Shown here piece by piece: positions 18,515 to 27,214 of a stretch of DNA of 64,000 nucleotides. Made by a program: the position numbers and the translations under genes. Numbering within the stretch: position 1 is the first letter of the stretch; every line of letters starts with the position of its first letter. Below the pieces are notes generated by a model, which had not been told where the DNA came from, made no database searches, and worked only from the letters and a program-made list of their open reading frames with translations. This DNA is from Streptomyces olivochromogenes. Its GTDB lineage: Bacteria > Actinomycetota > Actinomycetes > Streptomycetales > Streptomycetaceae. The DNA lies in the NCBI RefSeq assembly GCF_001514115.1, contig NZ_KQ948451.1, positions 1,191,898-1,255,897 of the forward strand. Reading direction: 5' to 3'.

Positions 18515-19720
18515 ATGGCGCGACTCGCCCAGACCGCCGGTCTCACCGACGTCCAGCAGGAGATCCTCTCCACGGTCCGCGACTTCGTGGACAAGGAGAT
18601 CATCCCGGTCGCGACCGAGCTGGAGCACCGCGACGAGTACCCCCAGCAGATCGTCGACGGCCTCAAGGAGTTGGGCCTGTTCGGCCTGATGATCCCCGAG
18701 GAGTACGGGGGCCTGGGCGAGTCCCTCCTCACCTACGCGCTCTGCGTCGAGGAGATCGCCCGCGGCTGGATGTCGGTCTCCGGCATCATCAACACGCACT
18801 TCATCGTGGCGTACATGCTCAAGCAGCACGGCACGCAGGAGCAGAAGGACCACTTCCTGCCCCGGATGGCGCTGGGCGAGGTGCGCGGCGCGTTCTCGAT
18901 GTCGGAGCCGGCTCTCGGCTCGGACGTCTCCGCGATCACCTCGAAGGCGGTCAGGGACGGCGACGAGTACGTCCTGAACGGTCAGAAGATGTGGCTGACG
19001 AACGGCGGCTCGTCGAACCTGGTGGCCGTGCTCGTACGAAGTGACGAAGGACACCCGGAGGGCACCGCGCCCCACAAGTCGATGACGACCTTCCTGGTCG
19101 AGAAGGAGCCCGGCTTCGGCGAGGTCCGCCCCGGCCTCACCATTCCCGGGAAGATCGACAAGATGGGCTACAAGGGCGTCGACACGACCGAGCTCATCAT
19201 GGACGGACTTCGCGTTCCGGCCAATCGGGTACTCGGCGGCACCACTGGCCGAGGGTTTTACCAAATGATGGACGGAGTCGAGGTCGGCCGCGTCAACGTG
19301 GCGGCACGTGGTTGCGGTGTCGCACAGCGTGCGTTCGAGCTGGGTGTCTCCTATGCCCAGCAGCGTCACACTTTCGGCAAGCCGATCGCGCAGCACCAGG
19401 CCATCCAGTTCAAGCTGGCCGAGATGGCTACCAAGGTCGAAGCGGCCCATGCAATGATGGTGAACGCGGCCCGCAAAAAGGACTCCGGGGAACGAAACGA
19501 CCTCGAAGCAGGGATGGCGAAGTACCTCGCCTCCGAATACTGCAAGGAAGTGGTCGAGGACGCCTTCCGGATCCACGGCGGCTACGGCTTCTCCAAGGAG
19601 TACGAGATCGAGCGCCTCTACCGCGAGGCGCCGATGCTGTTGATCGGCGAAGGTACCGCCGAAATCCAGAAAATGATCATCGGGCGCCGACTGCTCGAAG
19701 AGTATCGACTCCAGGGTTAA
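18515..19720 (+). CDS. Acyl-CoA dehydrogenase, probable methylsuccinyl-CoA dehydrogenase
   Basis: A 401-residue flavoprotein with the three acyl-CoA dehydrogenase domains: N-terminal helices, a mid beta domain with the FAD motifs 'FSMSEPALGSDVSAITSKA' and 'NGQKMWLTNGGSSNL', and C-terminal helices with 'RHTFGKPIAQHQAIQFKLAE' and the catalytic Glu in 'IGEGTAEIQKMI'. It closes the pathway by oxidising methylsuccinyl-CoA to mesaconyl-CoA; substrate is inferred from the operon. It is shorter than the ~550-residue proteobacterial Mcd, so convergent use of a generic family is possible. It starts 2 bases after the hydratase stop. Confidence 0.9.
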   Translation: MARLAQTAGLTDVQQEILSTVRDFVDKEIIPVATELEHRDEYPQQIVDGLKELGLFGLMIPEEYGGLGESLLTYALCVEEIARGWMSVSGIINTHFIVAYMLKQHGTQEQKDHFLPRMALGEVRGAFSMSEPALGSDVSAITSKAVRDGDEYVLNGQKMWLTNGGSSNLVAVLVRSDEGHPEGTAPHKSMTTFLVEKEPGFGEVRPGLTIPGKIDKMGYKGVDTTELIMDGLRVPANRVLGGTTGRGFYQMMDGVEVGRVNVAARGCGVAQRAFELGVSYAQQRHTFGKPIAQHQAIQFKLAEMATKVEAAHAMMVNAARKKDSGERNDLEAGMAKYLASEYCKEVVEDAFRIHGGYGFSKEYEIERLYREAPMLLIGEGTAEIQKMIIGRRLLEEYRLQG

Positions 19721-19900
19721 GCAGGGTTGGATGTCCTGGTTCGGGGTGTTTTCTTCGAGAAGAAGATCACACCCCGTCAATACTCTTCGGCCGCCGACTC
19801 GGCTTCCTGGCTTGCCCAGTTGCGGCCCGCGCCCGGTACGATCCCGGGAAAGCCGCCGTCCCCCGTTCCAGCGCGGCATCATCCGCTACGAAGGTCATCC

Positions 19901-20548
19901 ATGCCCCACAGCCAAACCTCTGCACCTCGCGGCCGGGTCCGCCTCGCGCGCGGAGCATCGCCGTGGCTTCTCCCGACCGTTGCCACCGCAGCACTCAGTC
20001 TGGTCAAGGCACGCCGCTCCGGCGCCGCCAAGGCCGTGGCCGTACCCGCCACCGCGCTCGCGGCGGGCATGCTGTGGTTCTTCCGCGACCCCGAGCGCGA
20101 GATCGCCCCGGGCCGGGTCATCTCGCCCGCCGACGGTGTGGTGCAGAGCATCATGCCGTGGAAGGACGGACGCACCCGCGTCGCGATCTTCATGAGCCCT
20201 CTGAACGTGCACGTCAACCGCGCGCCGCTCTCCGGCACGGTGACCTCGGTCGAGCACATCCCCGGTGGGTTCGTGCCGGCGTTCAACAAGGAGAGCGAGA
20301 ACAACGAACGCGTCGTCTGGCATTTCGACACCGAACTCGGTGACATCGAGATGATCCAGATCGCCGGCGCGGTCGCCCGCCGTATCGTTCCTTATATCCC
20401 GCAAGGTACGAAGGTCGAGCAGGGCGACCGGATCGGTCTCATCCGCTTCGGCTCGCGCGTCGACATCTACCTCCCCGAGGGTGTCGAGGTCGATGTGGAA
20501 GTCGGTCAGAAGACCGTGGCTGGGGTGACTCGAATTGACCGTGATTGA
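19901..20548 (+). CDS. psd: Phosphatidylserine decarboxylase
   Basis: A 215-residue proenzyme of the short archaeal/actinobacterial type. 'WFFRDPEREIAPGRVISPADG' and 'VAIFMSPLNVHVNRAPLSG' are family signatures, and 'GLIRFGSRVDIYLP' holds the Gly-Ser bond that cleaves itself to make the pyruvoyl group on the alpha chain. It makes phosphatidylethanolamine at the membrane; residues ~20-60 are a membrane-associated hydrophobic stretch. The pssA gene overlaps its end, giving the two consecutive steps of one pathway. A 180-bp gap separates it from the acyl-CoA dehydrogenase, so it may have its own promoter. Confidence 0.95.
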   Translation: MPHSQTSAPRGRVRLARGASPWLLPTVATAALSLVKARRSGAAKAVAVPATALAAGMLWFFRDPEREIAPGRVISPADGVVQSIMPWKDGRTRVAIFMSPLNVHVNRAPLSGTVTSVEHIPGGFVPAFNKESENNERVVWHFDTELGDIEMIQIAGAVARRIVPYIPQGTKVEQGDRIGLIRFGSRVDIYLPEGVEVDVEVGQKTVAGVTRIDRD

Positions 20549-21389
20549 TCCTGAGACTCAGGCCGGCTGGGTGCCGGAGGCCGACGAGGTGGACGACGAG
20601 GAGGAGATGCCCCTCTCTCTCCGCCTCTCAATAGCGGACACCCTCACCCTCGGCAACGCCACGTGCGGCTTCATGGCGGTGTACTTCACCACCACGGGCA
20701 TTCTGATCCCGCACCTCACCGGCAGCCAGGAGTCGGGCATGGCGCGCCACAGCGCCGCCACGGCCGTCATCCTGATGCTCTGCGCCGCGGTCTTCGACCT
20801 CTTCGACGGCCTCGTCGCCCGCAAGCTGCGCTCCTCCCCCATGGGCGCGGAACTGGACAACCTGTCGGACCTGATCAGCTTCGGTCTGGCGCCGGCGTAC
20901 TTCGTCCTCGTCTACGGCATGGTCGCGGACGACGCGCACCAGAGAGTGGCGGCGCTCGGCGCGATCGTGGTGTTGCTCGCGGTCGTCCTCCGCCTCGCCC
21001 GCTTCTCCTGCGTCACGGTGAAGGACGGCACGTTCCAGGGCATGCCGTCGCCGTTCGGAGCGCTGACGGTGGTCTCGATCGTGCTCCTGGAGCTGCCCTT
21101 CGCGGCGACGCTGATGGCGATCCTCGGCACGGCATGGCTGATGGTGAGCCGGGTGGAGTACCCGAAGCCGCGGGGCCGCCTCGCGGTGGCGATGCTCTCC
21201 TGGATCGTCCTGTCCATGGGTCTGCTGGCGGCGTGGGCCTTCGACGCCCCCAGCGGTCAGCTCCTGCTCCAGACCGGCTGTGCGCTGCAGCTCGTCATGG
21301 GTGCGGTGATTCCGCTGTTCGCGACGGCTCGACGGGTGAACAACTTCCGCGACAACCGGCGTGAGGCACGGGCGGCGCAGCTGCCGTAG
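20535..21389 (+). CDS. pssA: CDP-diacylglycerol-serine O-phosphatidyltransferase
   Basis: A 284-residue membrane enzyme that makes phosphatidylserine from CDP-diacylglycerol and serine. The CDP-alcohol phosphotransferase motif D-x2-D-G-x2-A-R-x8-G-x3-D-x3-D is complete in 'DLFDGLVARKLRSSPMG' followed by 'AELDNLSDLISFG'. About 7-8 membrane helices follow a 30-residue acidic N-terminus. The likely start is TTG 20535 (5-6 bases after GGGGTGA), overlapping psd by 14 bases; GTG 20541 is the alternative. The product is the substrate of the Psd encoded just upstream. Confidence 0.95.
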   Translation: MTVIDPETQAGWVPEADEVDDEEEMPLSLRLSIADTLTLGNATCGFMAVYFTTTGILIPHLTGSQESGMARHSAATAVILMLCAAVFDLFDGLVARKLRSSPMGAELDNLSDLISFGLAPAYFVLVYGMVADDAHQRVAALGAIVVLLAVVLRLARFSCVTVKDGTFQGMPSPFGALTVVSIVLLELPFAATLMAILGTAWLMVSRVEYPKPRGRLAVAMLSWIVLSMGLLAAWAFDAPSGQLLLQTGCALQLVMGAVIPLFATARRVNNFRDNRREARAAQLP

Positions 21390-21408
21390 CTTTTCCTCGT
21401 ACACGCCC

Positions 21409-21446
21409 GAAGGGGCCCGAACCGGACAACCGGTTCGGGCCCCTTC
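21409..21446. terminator. Strong bidirectional hairpin terminator
   Basis: A perfect 17-bp inverted repeat (21409-21425 with 21430-21446) and a 4-base ACAA loop, located between the convergent pssA and glycerate kinase genes. The left arm begins GAAGGGGCCC. Confidence 0.9.
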
Positions 21447-21497
21447 GTCATACCTCGTCGTACCCCGGGACGGGGCGGGTCGTACCCAGGAAACGGG

Positions 21498-22670
21498 TCA
21501 GGTCAGGAAGTCACGGGCGATGTTCTGGGCCACCGTCTCCAGGATCGGTCCCGCGTCGGAGATGCACCGCGCGATGTCGGGCTCGACCTCCGTGAGGGGG
21601 TACGCGCGCCGGATGCCGGCCCTGCCGAGCGCCTCCGGCCGCAGTGCCAGGCGCCCGCACACCGCGACGACCTCCTTGCCCGCGGCACGGGCGGCCGCGG
21701 CCACCCCCGCCGGAGCCTTGCCGTGGAGGGTCTGTTCGTCGAGGGACCCCTCACCCGTGATCACCAGGGTGGCCCTCTCCAGCGCGGGCGCGAAGCCGAG
21801 GACGTCGAGCATCACCTCGATACCGGGACGGAACCGCGCGCCCAGGACCAGCGCACCGTAGCCGATGCCACCCGCGGCCCCCGCTCCCGGCGCCGCGGCG
21901 TACTCCGTGGCCCTGGACCCGATCGACTTCTCCAGAACCGCGGCGAAGTGCCCGAGGGCCGCGTCCAGGATCTCCACGTCGTCGGGGCTCGCCCCCTTCT
22001 GGGGGCCGTACACGGCGGGCGCGCCCTTCGGCCCGGTGAGCGGGTTGTCCACGTCGCTGGCGAGGACGAAGTCCACGGAGGACAGGCGGGGGTCCAGGCC
22101 GGACAGGTCCGCGGTCGCCACGTCACTCAGCGCCGCACCGCCGGGAGCCACCGGCTCCCCCTCCGCGTCCACGAACCGCGCCCCGAGCGCGGACAGCATC
22201 CCCGCCCCGCCGTCCGTCGTCGCGCTGCCGCCCACGCCGAACACGATCGTCCGGGCCCCGGCGTCCAGCGCGGCCCGCAGGAGCTCCCCGGACCCGTACG
22301 TGGACGACGTCAGCGGCGCGAACACCCCGGCGGGCAGTCGCTGCAATCCGCTCGCCTCCGCCATCTCCACCACCGCGGTGTCGCCGCGCAGCGCGAAGGC
22401 GGCGGTGAGCTCGTCGCCCAGCGGGCCGGCGACCCGCACCTCCCGCCGCTCGAACCCGGCAGCGACCGCCGCGTCCACGGTCCCGTCGCCGCCGTCGGCC
22501 ACGGGCAGCGCCTCGACCTCGACATCCGGCACGACGCGGCGCAGGCCGGCCATGACGCGCTCCGCGACCTGAACGGCGGTCAGCGACCCCTTGAACTTGT
22601 CCGCGGCGATCAGCACACGCGGAACACGCGCGGTGCCCGCACGTGTCGTCTTCACAGCAGAGTCCGCCAC
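21498..22670 (-). CDS. Glycerate 2-kinase (GckA/GarK family)
   Basis: A 390-residue kinase of the glycerate kinase type 1 family. It starts 'RVLIAADKFKGSLTAVQVAERV', the hallmark N-terminus, and has 'LPVADGGDGTVDAA', 'VFGVGGSATTDGGAGMLSALG', 'ASDVDNPLTGPKGA', 'PGAGAAGGIGYGAL' and 'ITGEGSLDEQTLHGKAPAGVA'. It phosphorylates D-glycerate with ATP, feeding glycolysis. The GTG at 22670 is 8 bases after AAGGGG; a longer frame exists but has no family match. It is divergent from the ADP-ribosylglycohydrolase gene. Confidence 0.92.
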   Translation of the reverse strand: MADSAVKTTRAGTARVPRVLIAADKFKGSLTAVQVAERVMAGLRRVVPDVEVEALPVADGGDGTVDAAVAAGFERREVRVAGPLGDELTAAFALRGDTAVVEMAEASGLQRLPAGVFAPLTSSTYGSGELLRAALDAGARTIVFGVGGSATTDGGAGMLSALGARFVDAEGEPVAPGGAALSDVATADLSGLDPRLSSVDFVLASDVDNPLTGPKGAPAVYGPQKGASPDDVEILDAALGHFAAVLEKSIGSRATEYAAAPGAGAAGGIGYGALVLGARFRPGIEVMLDVLGFAPALERATLVITGEGSLDEQTLHGKAPAGVAAAARAAGKEVVAVCGRLALRPEALGRAGIRRAYPLTEVEPDIARCISDAGPILETVAQNIARDFLT

Positions 22671-22815
22671 CTTGCATTCCCCTTGCTTTCCGGCCTCGCA
22701 CACGTCAAGGCAGTCGCGCCGCTGCGACCTTAACCGGAGGACGCCCCCGCCGTCATGCCCCGACCGGACCGCGGAACACCGCACGCTCATGCCCGGAATT
22801 GGGTAAACCGGAGCT

Positions 22816-23937
22816 ATGACCCCTGTGGGCACCGAACTCGCGGACCGCGTTCTCGGGGGCTGGCTGGGCCGGATCGCGGGCAACATGCTCGGCAAGCCGG
22901 TCGAGCAGGGCGACCACTGGACGCGGGACCGTATCGACCGCTATCTGCGACAGGCCGCCGCCCTGCCGCTCACCGACTATCTTCCCGAGCCCGCCACCGA
23001 CGGTGACGCCGGCGAGTTCGAGCTGCGGCCCGAGTGGCGGCAATGCGTGCGCGGCCGCATCCACGGCAGCTGCCGTGACGACGACGTCGACTACGCGATC
23101 CTGGGCCTGCACCTGCTGGAGACGCACGGTTTCGGTTTCAGCACCGAGCAGGTCGGCGACCTGTGGCTGCTGCGGCTGCCGTATCTGCAGACGTTCACGG
23201 CGGAGCGGGCCGCGTACCGCAACCTCGCCAACGGCATCAAACCGCCGCTGACGGCGACGTACGACAATCCCTATCAGGAGTGGATCGGCGCCCTGATCCG
23301 CGCCGATGTCTACGGCTGGACCAGCCCGGGTGCGCCGCGCCGGGCAGCCTCCCTCGCGCGTCGGGACGCCGTGCTGTCCCACACCGGCAACGGTGTGTAC
23401 GGGGCGATGTGGGCGGCGGCGCTCGTCTCGGCCGCGTTCACCGCGCCCACGGTCCGCCACGCACTGGACACGGCGCTGACCGTCATTCCCGCGAGCAGTC
23501 GCCTCGCCCGCACCGTACGCCGGGTGCTCACGCTTCACGAGACCCGGATGACCTGGGAGGACACGCTCACCACGGTGTCCGAGGAGACCGCAGGGCTCGG
23601 CTGGATCCACACGATCCCGAACGCCGCCGTCCTCACGGCCGGGCTGCTCTACGGCGACGGCGACTTCACCCGGACCATCACGCTGACCGTCCGCGGCGGC
23701 CTGGACACCGATTCGAACGGCGCGACGGCGGGCTCGGTGGCCGGGGTCCTGTGCGGGGCCGGGGCCGTTCCCGCGCAGTGGAAGGACCCGCTGGAGGACA
23801 CCGTACGCAGTGCGGTGTTCGGCTTCGACGGCGTACGGATCAGTGAGCTGGCGGCACGAACGGTCGCGCTGGCGGAGGCGGAGGGCGAGGCCCAGGGCGG
23901 GTCCGGTACCGGGCCCGACGCCCGGGACCTGTCCTAG
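22816..23937 (+). CDS. ADP-ribosylglycohydrolase (DraG/ARH family)
   Basis: A 373-residue all-helical hydrolase. Both dinuclear-metal motifs are present: 'GSCRDDDVDYAILGL' near residue 92 and 'GGLDTDSNGATAGSVAG' near 295, together with the N-terminal 'GWLGRIAGNMLGKPVEQG'. The family removes ADP-ribose from proteins or small molecules; this version, with 'AMWAAALVSAAF' and a longer mid region, resembles the nucleoside/crystallin-type branch as much as nitrogenase DraG. No ADP-ribosyltransferase gene is adjacent. A Nudix hydrolase follows after 112 bp, which fits ADP-ribose or nucleotide clean-up. Confidence 0.9.
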   Translation: MTPVGTELADRVLGGWLGRIAGNMLGKPVEQGDHWTRDRIDRYLRQAAALPLTDYLPEPATDGDAGEFELRPEWRQCVRGRIHGSCRDDDVDYAILGLHLLETHGFGFSTEQVGDLWLLRLPYLQTFTAERAAYRNLANGIKPPLTATYDNPYQEWIGALIRADVYGWTSPGAPRRAASLARRDAVLSHTGNGVYGAMWAAALVSAAFTAPTVRHALDTALTVIPASSRLARTVRRVLTLHETRMTWEDTLTTVSEETAGLGWIHTIPNAAVLTAGLLYGDGDFTRTITLTVRGGLDTDSNGATAGSVAGVLCGAGAVPAQWKDPLEDTVRSAVFGFDGVRISELAARTVALAEAEGEAQGGSGTGPDARDLS

Positions 23938-23960
23938 CCGACGAGTGTCGGGGCCGTCGG

Positions 23961-24020
23961 GGTCCGGGTCACCCATGGCGTCGTCGTCGAGGTCCGGGAC
24001 ACCCATGGCGTCGTCGTCGA
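23961..24020 (+). repeat. Two-copy 30-bp tandem repeat before the Nudix gene
   Basis: Units 23961-23990 and 23991-24020 are identical except at the ninth base (T in the first, A in the second). Each contains ACCCATGGCGTCGTCGTCGA. The array ends 29 bases before the Nudix start, so it sits in its promoter or leader. Confidence 0.9.
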
Positions 24021-24049
24021 CCTCTCAATCTCGTACGTACGCTTTGGGA

Positions 24050-24541
24050 ATGACCACTCCAGACTTCGCCACGTACATCGCGGGCCTCCCCCGTGTCCTC
24101 GCCGGTGCCGCCGCGCTCTTCCGCGACGGTGACGGCCGGGTGCTGCTCGTCGAGCCGAACTACCGTGAGGGCTGGGCCCTTCCGGGTGGCACCGTCGAGT
24201 CGGACGACGGAGAGACCCCGCGCCAGGGCGCGCGCCGCGAGACCGCCGAGGAGATCGGGCTCGACATCGAACTCGGTCCGCTGCTCGCGGTCGACTGGGT
24301 GCACGGGACGGCGCGGCCCCCGCTGGTCGCCTACCTGTACGACGGCGGAGTCCTCGGCGAGCGGGAGCTCAAGGCGATCCGGTTGCAGGAGGAGGAACTG
24401 CTGTCGTGGCGGCTGGTGCCGCGGGAGGAACTGGCCGAGTATCTGCCGGGCTCACTCGGCCGCCGGGTCCTCGCCGCGCTGGACGTACTGACGGAGGGCG
24501 GCGGAACCGCGGAGCTGGAGAACGGCCACCGGGTGGGCTAG
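24050..24541 (+). CDS. Nudix hydrolase
   Basis: A 163-residue phosphohydrolase that cleaves nucleoside diphosphate-linked compounds. The Nudix box is 'GGTVESDDGETPRQGARRE' followed by 'TAEEIGLDI', keeping the E-x7-REUxEExGU half while the first G-to-E spacing is two residues longer than the consensus. The chosen ATG at 24050 lies before 'TTPDFATYIAGLPRVLAGAAALFRD'; GGGA just upstream is a weak ribosome site. Substrate is unknown. Confidence 0.9.
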   Translation: MTTPDFATYIAGLPRVLAGAAALFRDGDGRVLLVEPNYREGWALPGGTVESDDGETPRQGARRETAEEIGLDIELGPLLAVDWVHGTARPPLVAYLYDGGVLGERELKAIRLQEEELLSWRLVPREELAEYLPGSLGRRVLAALDVLTEGGGTAELENGHRVG

Positions 24542-24611
24542 TCGCCCATCGGCTACGGCGAATTCGCCAACTTCACTACCTTCACGGGACATTGATCGGC
24601 ACAATGCCCGT

Positions 24612-24998
24612 GTGCCGCACTACGACTACATGGAGTTCGCCCTCGACGACGGGGCCCACGTCCGGCTCGAACTCGCGGCCGCGGGGGAGGCGTCGGCGGC
24701 CCCGGCCGTCGACGCCGATCTGCCGGGCGGCATTTCCGGGGTGGTCCCGGTCGGGCGTGGCGCGCGGGTCGCGTCGCTGGCGACGGACGGTCTGCGCAGT
24801 GTGCTGAGCCCGCTGGGGCCCATCCTGCAGCAGGTGCACGACGCGATCCGCGGGATACCCGACCCGCCGCACGAGATCTCCGTCGACTTCGGCATCCAGA
24901 TCGGGCAGGACCTGAAGATCGGCATCGTCGGGGCCAACGGCCAGGCCAGCATGACTATTTCGGCGACCTGGCAGCTGCCCCGCCGGACGGAGCCGTGA
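24612..24998 (+). CDS. Trypsin-co-occurring domain protein (CU044_2847 family, TRYPCO1)
   Basis: A 128-residue all-beta small protein starting at GTG 24612. It has the shape typical of the CU044_2847 family: an N-terminal strand 'YMEFALDDGAHVRLEL', a helical middle 'LRSVLSPLGPILQQVHDAIRGI' and the C-terminal 'ISVDFGIQIGQDLKIGIVGANGQASMTISATW'. Comparative genomics (Kaur, Burroughs, Aravind and colleagues) placed such proteins next to trypsin-like proteases in conflict systems. Its 3' end overlaps the protease gene by 4 bases (GTGA), so the pair is surely translated together. A role as substrate, inhibitor or adaptor of the protease is inference. Confidence 0.85.
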   Translation: MPHYDYMEFALDDGAHVRLELAAAGEASAAPAVDADLPGGISGVVPVGRGARVASLATDGLRSVLSPLGPILQQVHDAIRGIPDPPHEISVDFGIQIGQDLKIGIVGANGQASMTISATWQLPRRTEP

Positions 24999-27214
24999 CC
25001 TGGTTCGGATCGCCGGACGACCCGTCGTCCGGCGACGCCCGCGGTGCGCTGGTGCGCGTCCTGTCCAGCGATCGCGGCCGAACCGCGGGGGCGGGTGTCT
25101 ACCTCTCCGGCCGCAGGCTGCTGACCTGCGCGCATGTCATCAACCTGGCGCTCGGGCTGCGCAGCCTCAGCCCGCACAACCCGGGGGAGGTCACCCTCGA
25201 CGTGTCCTTCCCGGTGCTGTCCGCCGTGGATCTGCACCAGGCCCGGCTGGTCGCCTGGATACCGCCGCGGTCGCCGCAGTACGGCCCGGTCGCCGACGGC
25301 TCCCTGGAGTGGGACGGCGATCTGGCCGTCCTCGAACTCGACGAGGCGCCTCCCCCGCCCGTGAGCCCGGTGCGCTGGCTGGAGATGGAGCGCGGCCAGC
25401 AGGTGCGGGCCTGGTACGGCGGCGGGCAGCCGTTCTCGTACGCCGACGCGCGGGTGGGGGCGTACGACGGCCGGATCTGTTATCTCGACGGACAGTTGTC
25501 CGGCGCGGCGGTCGACGAGGGCTACAGCGGCGGGCCCCTCTGGTCGGTGACCGACCGGGCGGCCGTCGGCCTGGTCGTGGGGCGGATCACCGCGCCCGAC
25601 GGGGTGTTCTCGGCCCAGCACACGCTGCGGCGCAGCTGGGGGCTCGGCTGGCAGTCGGTCCTGCGGGAGCTGGCCCGAGTGGGGGCGGCACCCGAGCATG
25701 TGAACGGCAACCGGGAGCGATCGGCCGCGACCCTCGCCGAGGCCGAGTCGGTGCGCGACATGATGGTCGGCCCCCTGCACAGCCTGCTGGGCGACCCGCG
25801 GGCGCGCGCCGACCACGCCACCGTGCTCGCCGCCCAGCTCGCGCTGCGGGCCCCGGGCGACGGGAGCGCGCCGACCGTGGAGGAACTCGCCCATCTGCTC
25901 AGCGGCACGGAGCGGGCGCTGCCCACGCTCGCCGAGTCCCTCGCGCCCAAGGTGGCGGACGATCCGCGCGGCCGGGCCGAGCTCGACCGGCTGCTCGCCC
26001 TGGGCCGGCTGACAGAGGCCGCGCGGCTGCTGTCGGTGGCCGAACACCGGGCGCTTGTGGTCAAGTTGGAGCATCTCACCGAGCACGATCCGGGCCTGCT
26101 GCCGCGGGCCGCGACCGCCGCGCTGCCCTACGTGGACCTGCCGCGCTCGCTGCAGGCGGCGCGCCTGGCACCGTCGGCCGTGCCCGCGGTCGTCCACGAA
26201 CTGGAGGGCTGGTACGGGGACGGCTCGCCCGTGCCCGACGAGTCGCCCCGGCTGCCCGCACTGCTGCGGGTCGTCGAGTACGTGGCGGCGGAGACGTCCG
26301 GCGATCTGGCCCGGCAGGCGCTGCGGGAGTGGAGCGCCCGGGTCGCCGCCCGCCTGGGCATTCACTCCTCGGCGCTGCAGGAGCGGCGCGGTGACGCGGA
26401 CCGCTGGTCCCGGCGGTCCGCGCCGGCCGGTGTACGGGTCCTGGTGGAGCTGGACCGGTACGCCAAGGACCCGGCCGACCACTACCGCTGCTCGGTGTGG
26501 CGGCTGCGCCCCGACGGCACCCCGGCGCGCGCCGCCTCGGAGTCCGACCGGCCGCGCACCGGACGGGAGATCGCCCGGCTGATCCGGGAGGTGGCCGGGG
26601 GCGCGGAGGGCGCCGGGGACGGGGTCGCGCTGGTCGCCGTGTCGGTGCCGCCGGACGCGCTGGAGCTCGCGCTCGACGAGTGGGACGGGGCGGGCGCCGA
26701 GGAGTACATCTCCGCGCGGCTCGGTGAGGACTTCCACCTCGTGCTGCGCTGCCCGAAGATCCGGCGGCGCTCACGCACCGGACCCGCCGATCTCAAGCGG
26801 CGCTGGAACGCCCGTCACCAGAGCGACACCCTCCTCGCGGACCACAGGATCGGCGGCCGGGCGGGACTCATCGGGCTGCTGAAGACAACCCATCGGGACA
26901 CCGCGCGCGTCCTTGTGCATGGAAGCACCGAGCACCGCGGCGAGTTGCTGCCCGTGTGCCTGGTGATGGGGGTGCCGGTCGTGCTCTGGGACCGGGCCGT
27001 CCCCGGTCCGGACGACTGCGCCCCGCTCGACGCCCTGGCACCGCACGGTCCCGTGGACGGACTCCCGGAGCGCGTACGGCACTTCAGGGTCCGCGCCTAC
27101 GCGGACCGGGCGGTGCCCGCGCGTCCCGCCCTGGTGTGGGAGGACATCGAGCTGCCGCTGCCCGACGAACTCCAGCTCGCCGACCCCTCGGAAGGAACGG
27201 AGCGGACAGGATGA
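24995..27214 (+). CDS. Trypsin-like serine protease fused to a VMAP C-terminal domain
   Basis: A 739-residue cytoplasmic protein (no signal peptide). Residues ~15-220 are a trypsin-like protease with the triad His47 ('LLTCAHVIN'), Asp109 ('DGDLAVLEL') and Ser178 ('GYSGGPLW', Tyr in place of the usual Asp before Ser). Residues ~240-450 are helical, in the position of the VMAP middle/effector-associated region. From about 470 to the end is the VMAP-C domain ('VRVLVELDRYAKDPADHYRC', 'VALVAVSVPPDALELALDEW', 'VLVHGSTEHRGELLPVCLVMG', 'VPVVLWDR'). VMAP stands for vWA-MoxR-associated protein; with the flanking genes this is the effector/hub of a predicted ternary conflict system. It overlaps both neighbours by 4 bases. 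Confidence 0.88.
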   Translation: MTWFGSPDDPSSGDARGALVRVLSSDRGRTAGAGVYLSGRRLLTCAHVINLALGLRSLSPHNPGEVTLDVSFPVLSAVDLHQARLVAWIPPRSPQYGPVADGSLEWDGDLAVLELDEAPPPPVSPVRWLEMERGQQVRAWYGGGQPFSYADARVGAYDGRICYLDGQLSGAAVDEGYSGGPLWSVTDRAAVGLVVGRITAPDGVFSAQHTLRRSWGLGWQSVLRELARVGAAPEHVNGNRERSAATLAEAESVRDMMVGPLHSLLGDPRARADHATVLAAQLALRAPGDGSAPTVEELAHLLSGTERALPTLAESLAPKVADDPRGRAELDRLLALGRLTEAARLLSVAEHRALVVKLEHLTEHDPGLLPRAATAALPYVDLPRSLQAARLAPSAVPAVVHELEGWYGDGSPVPDESPRLPALLRVVEYVAAETSGDLARQALREWSARVAARLGIHSSALQERRGDADRWSRRSAPAGVRVLVELDRYAKDPADHYRCSVWRLRPDGTPARAASESDRPRTGREIARLIREVAGGAEGAGDGVALVAVSVPPDALELALDEWDGAGAEEYISARLGEDFHLVLRCPKIRRRSRTGPADLKRRWNARHQSDTLLADHRIGGRAGLIGLLKTTHRDTARVLVHGSTEHRGELLPVCLVMGVPVVLWDRAVPGPDDCAPLDALAPHGPVDGLPERVRHFRVRAYADRAVPARPALVWEDIELPLPDELQLADPSEGTERTG

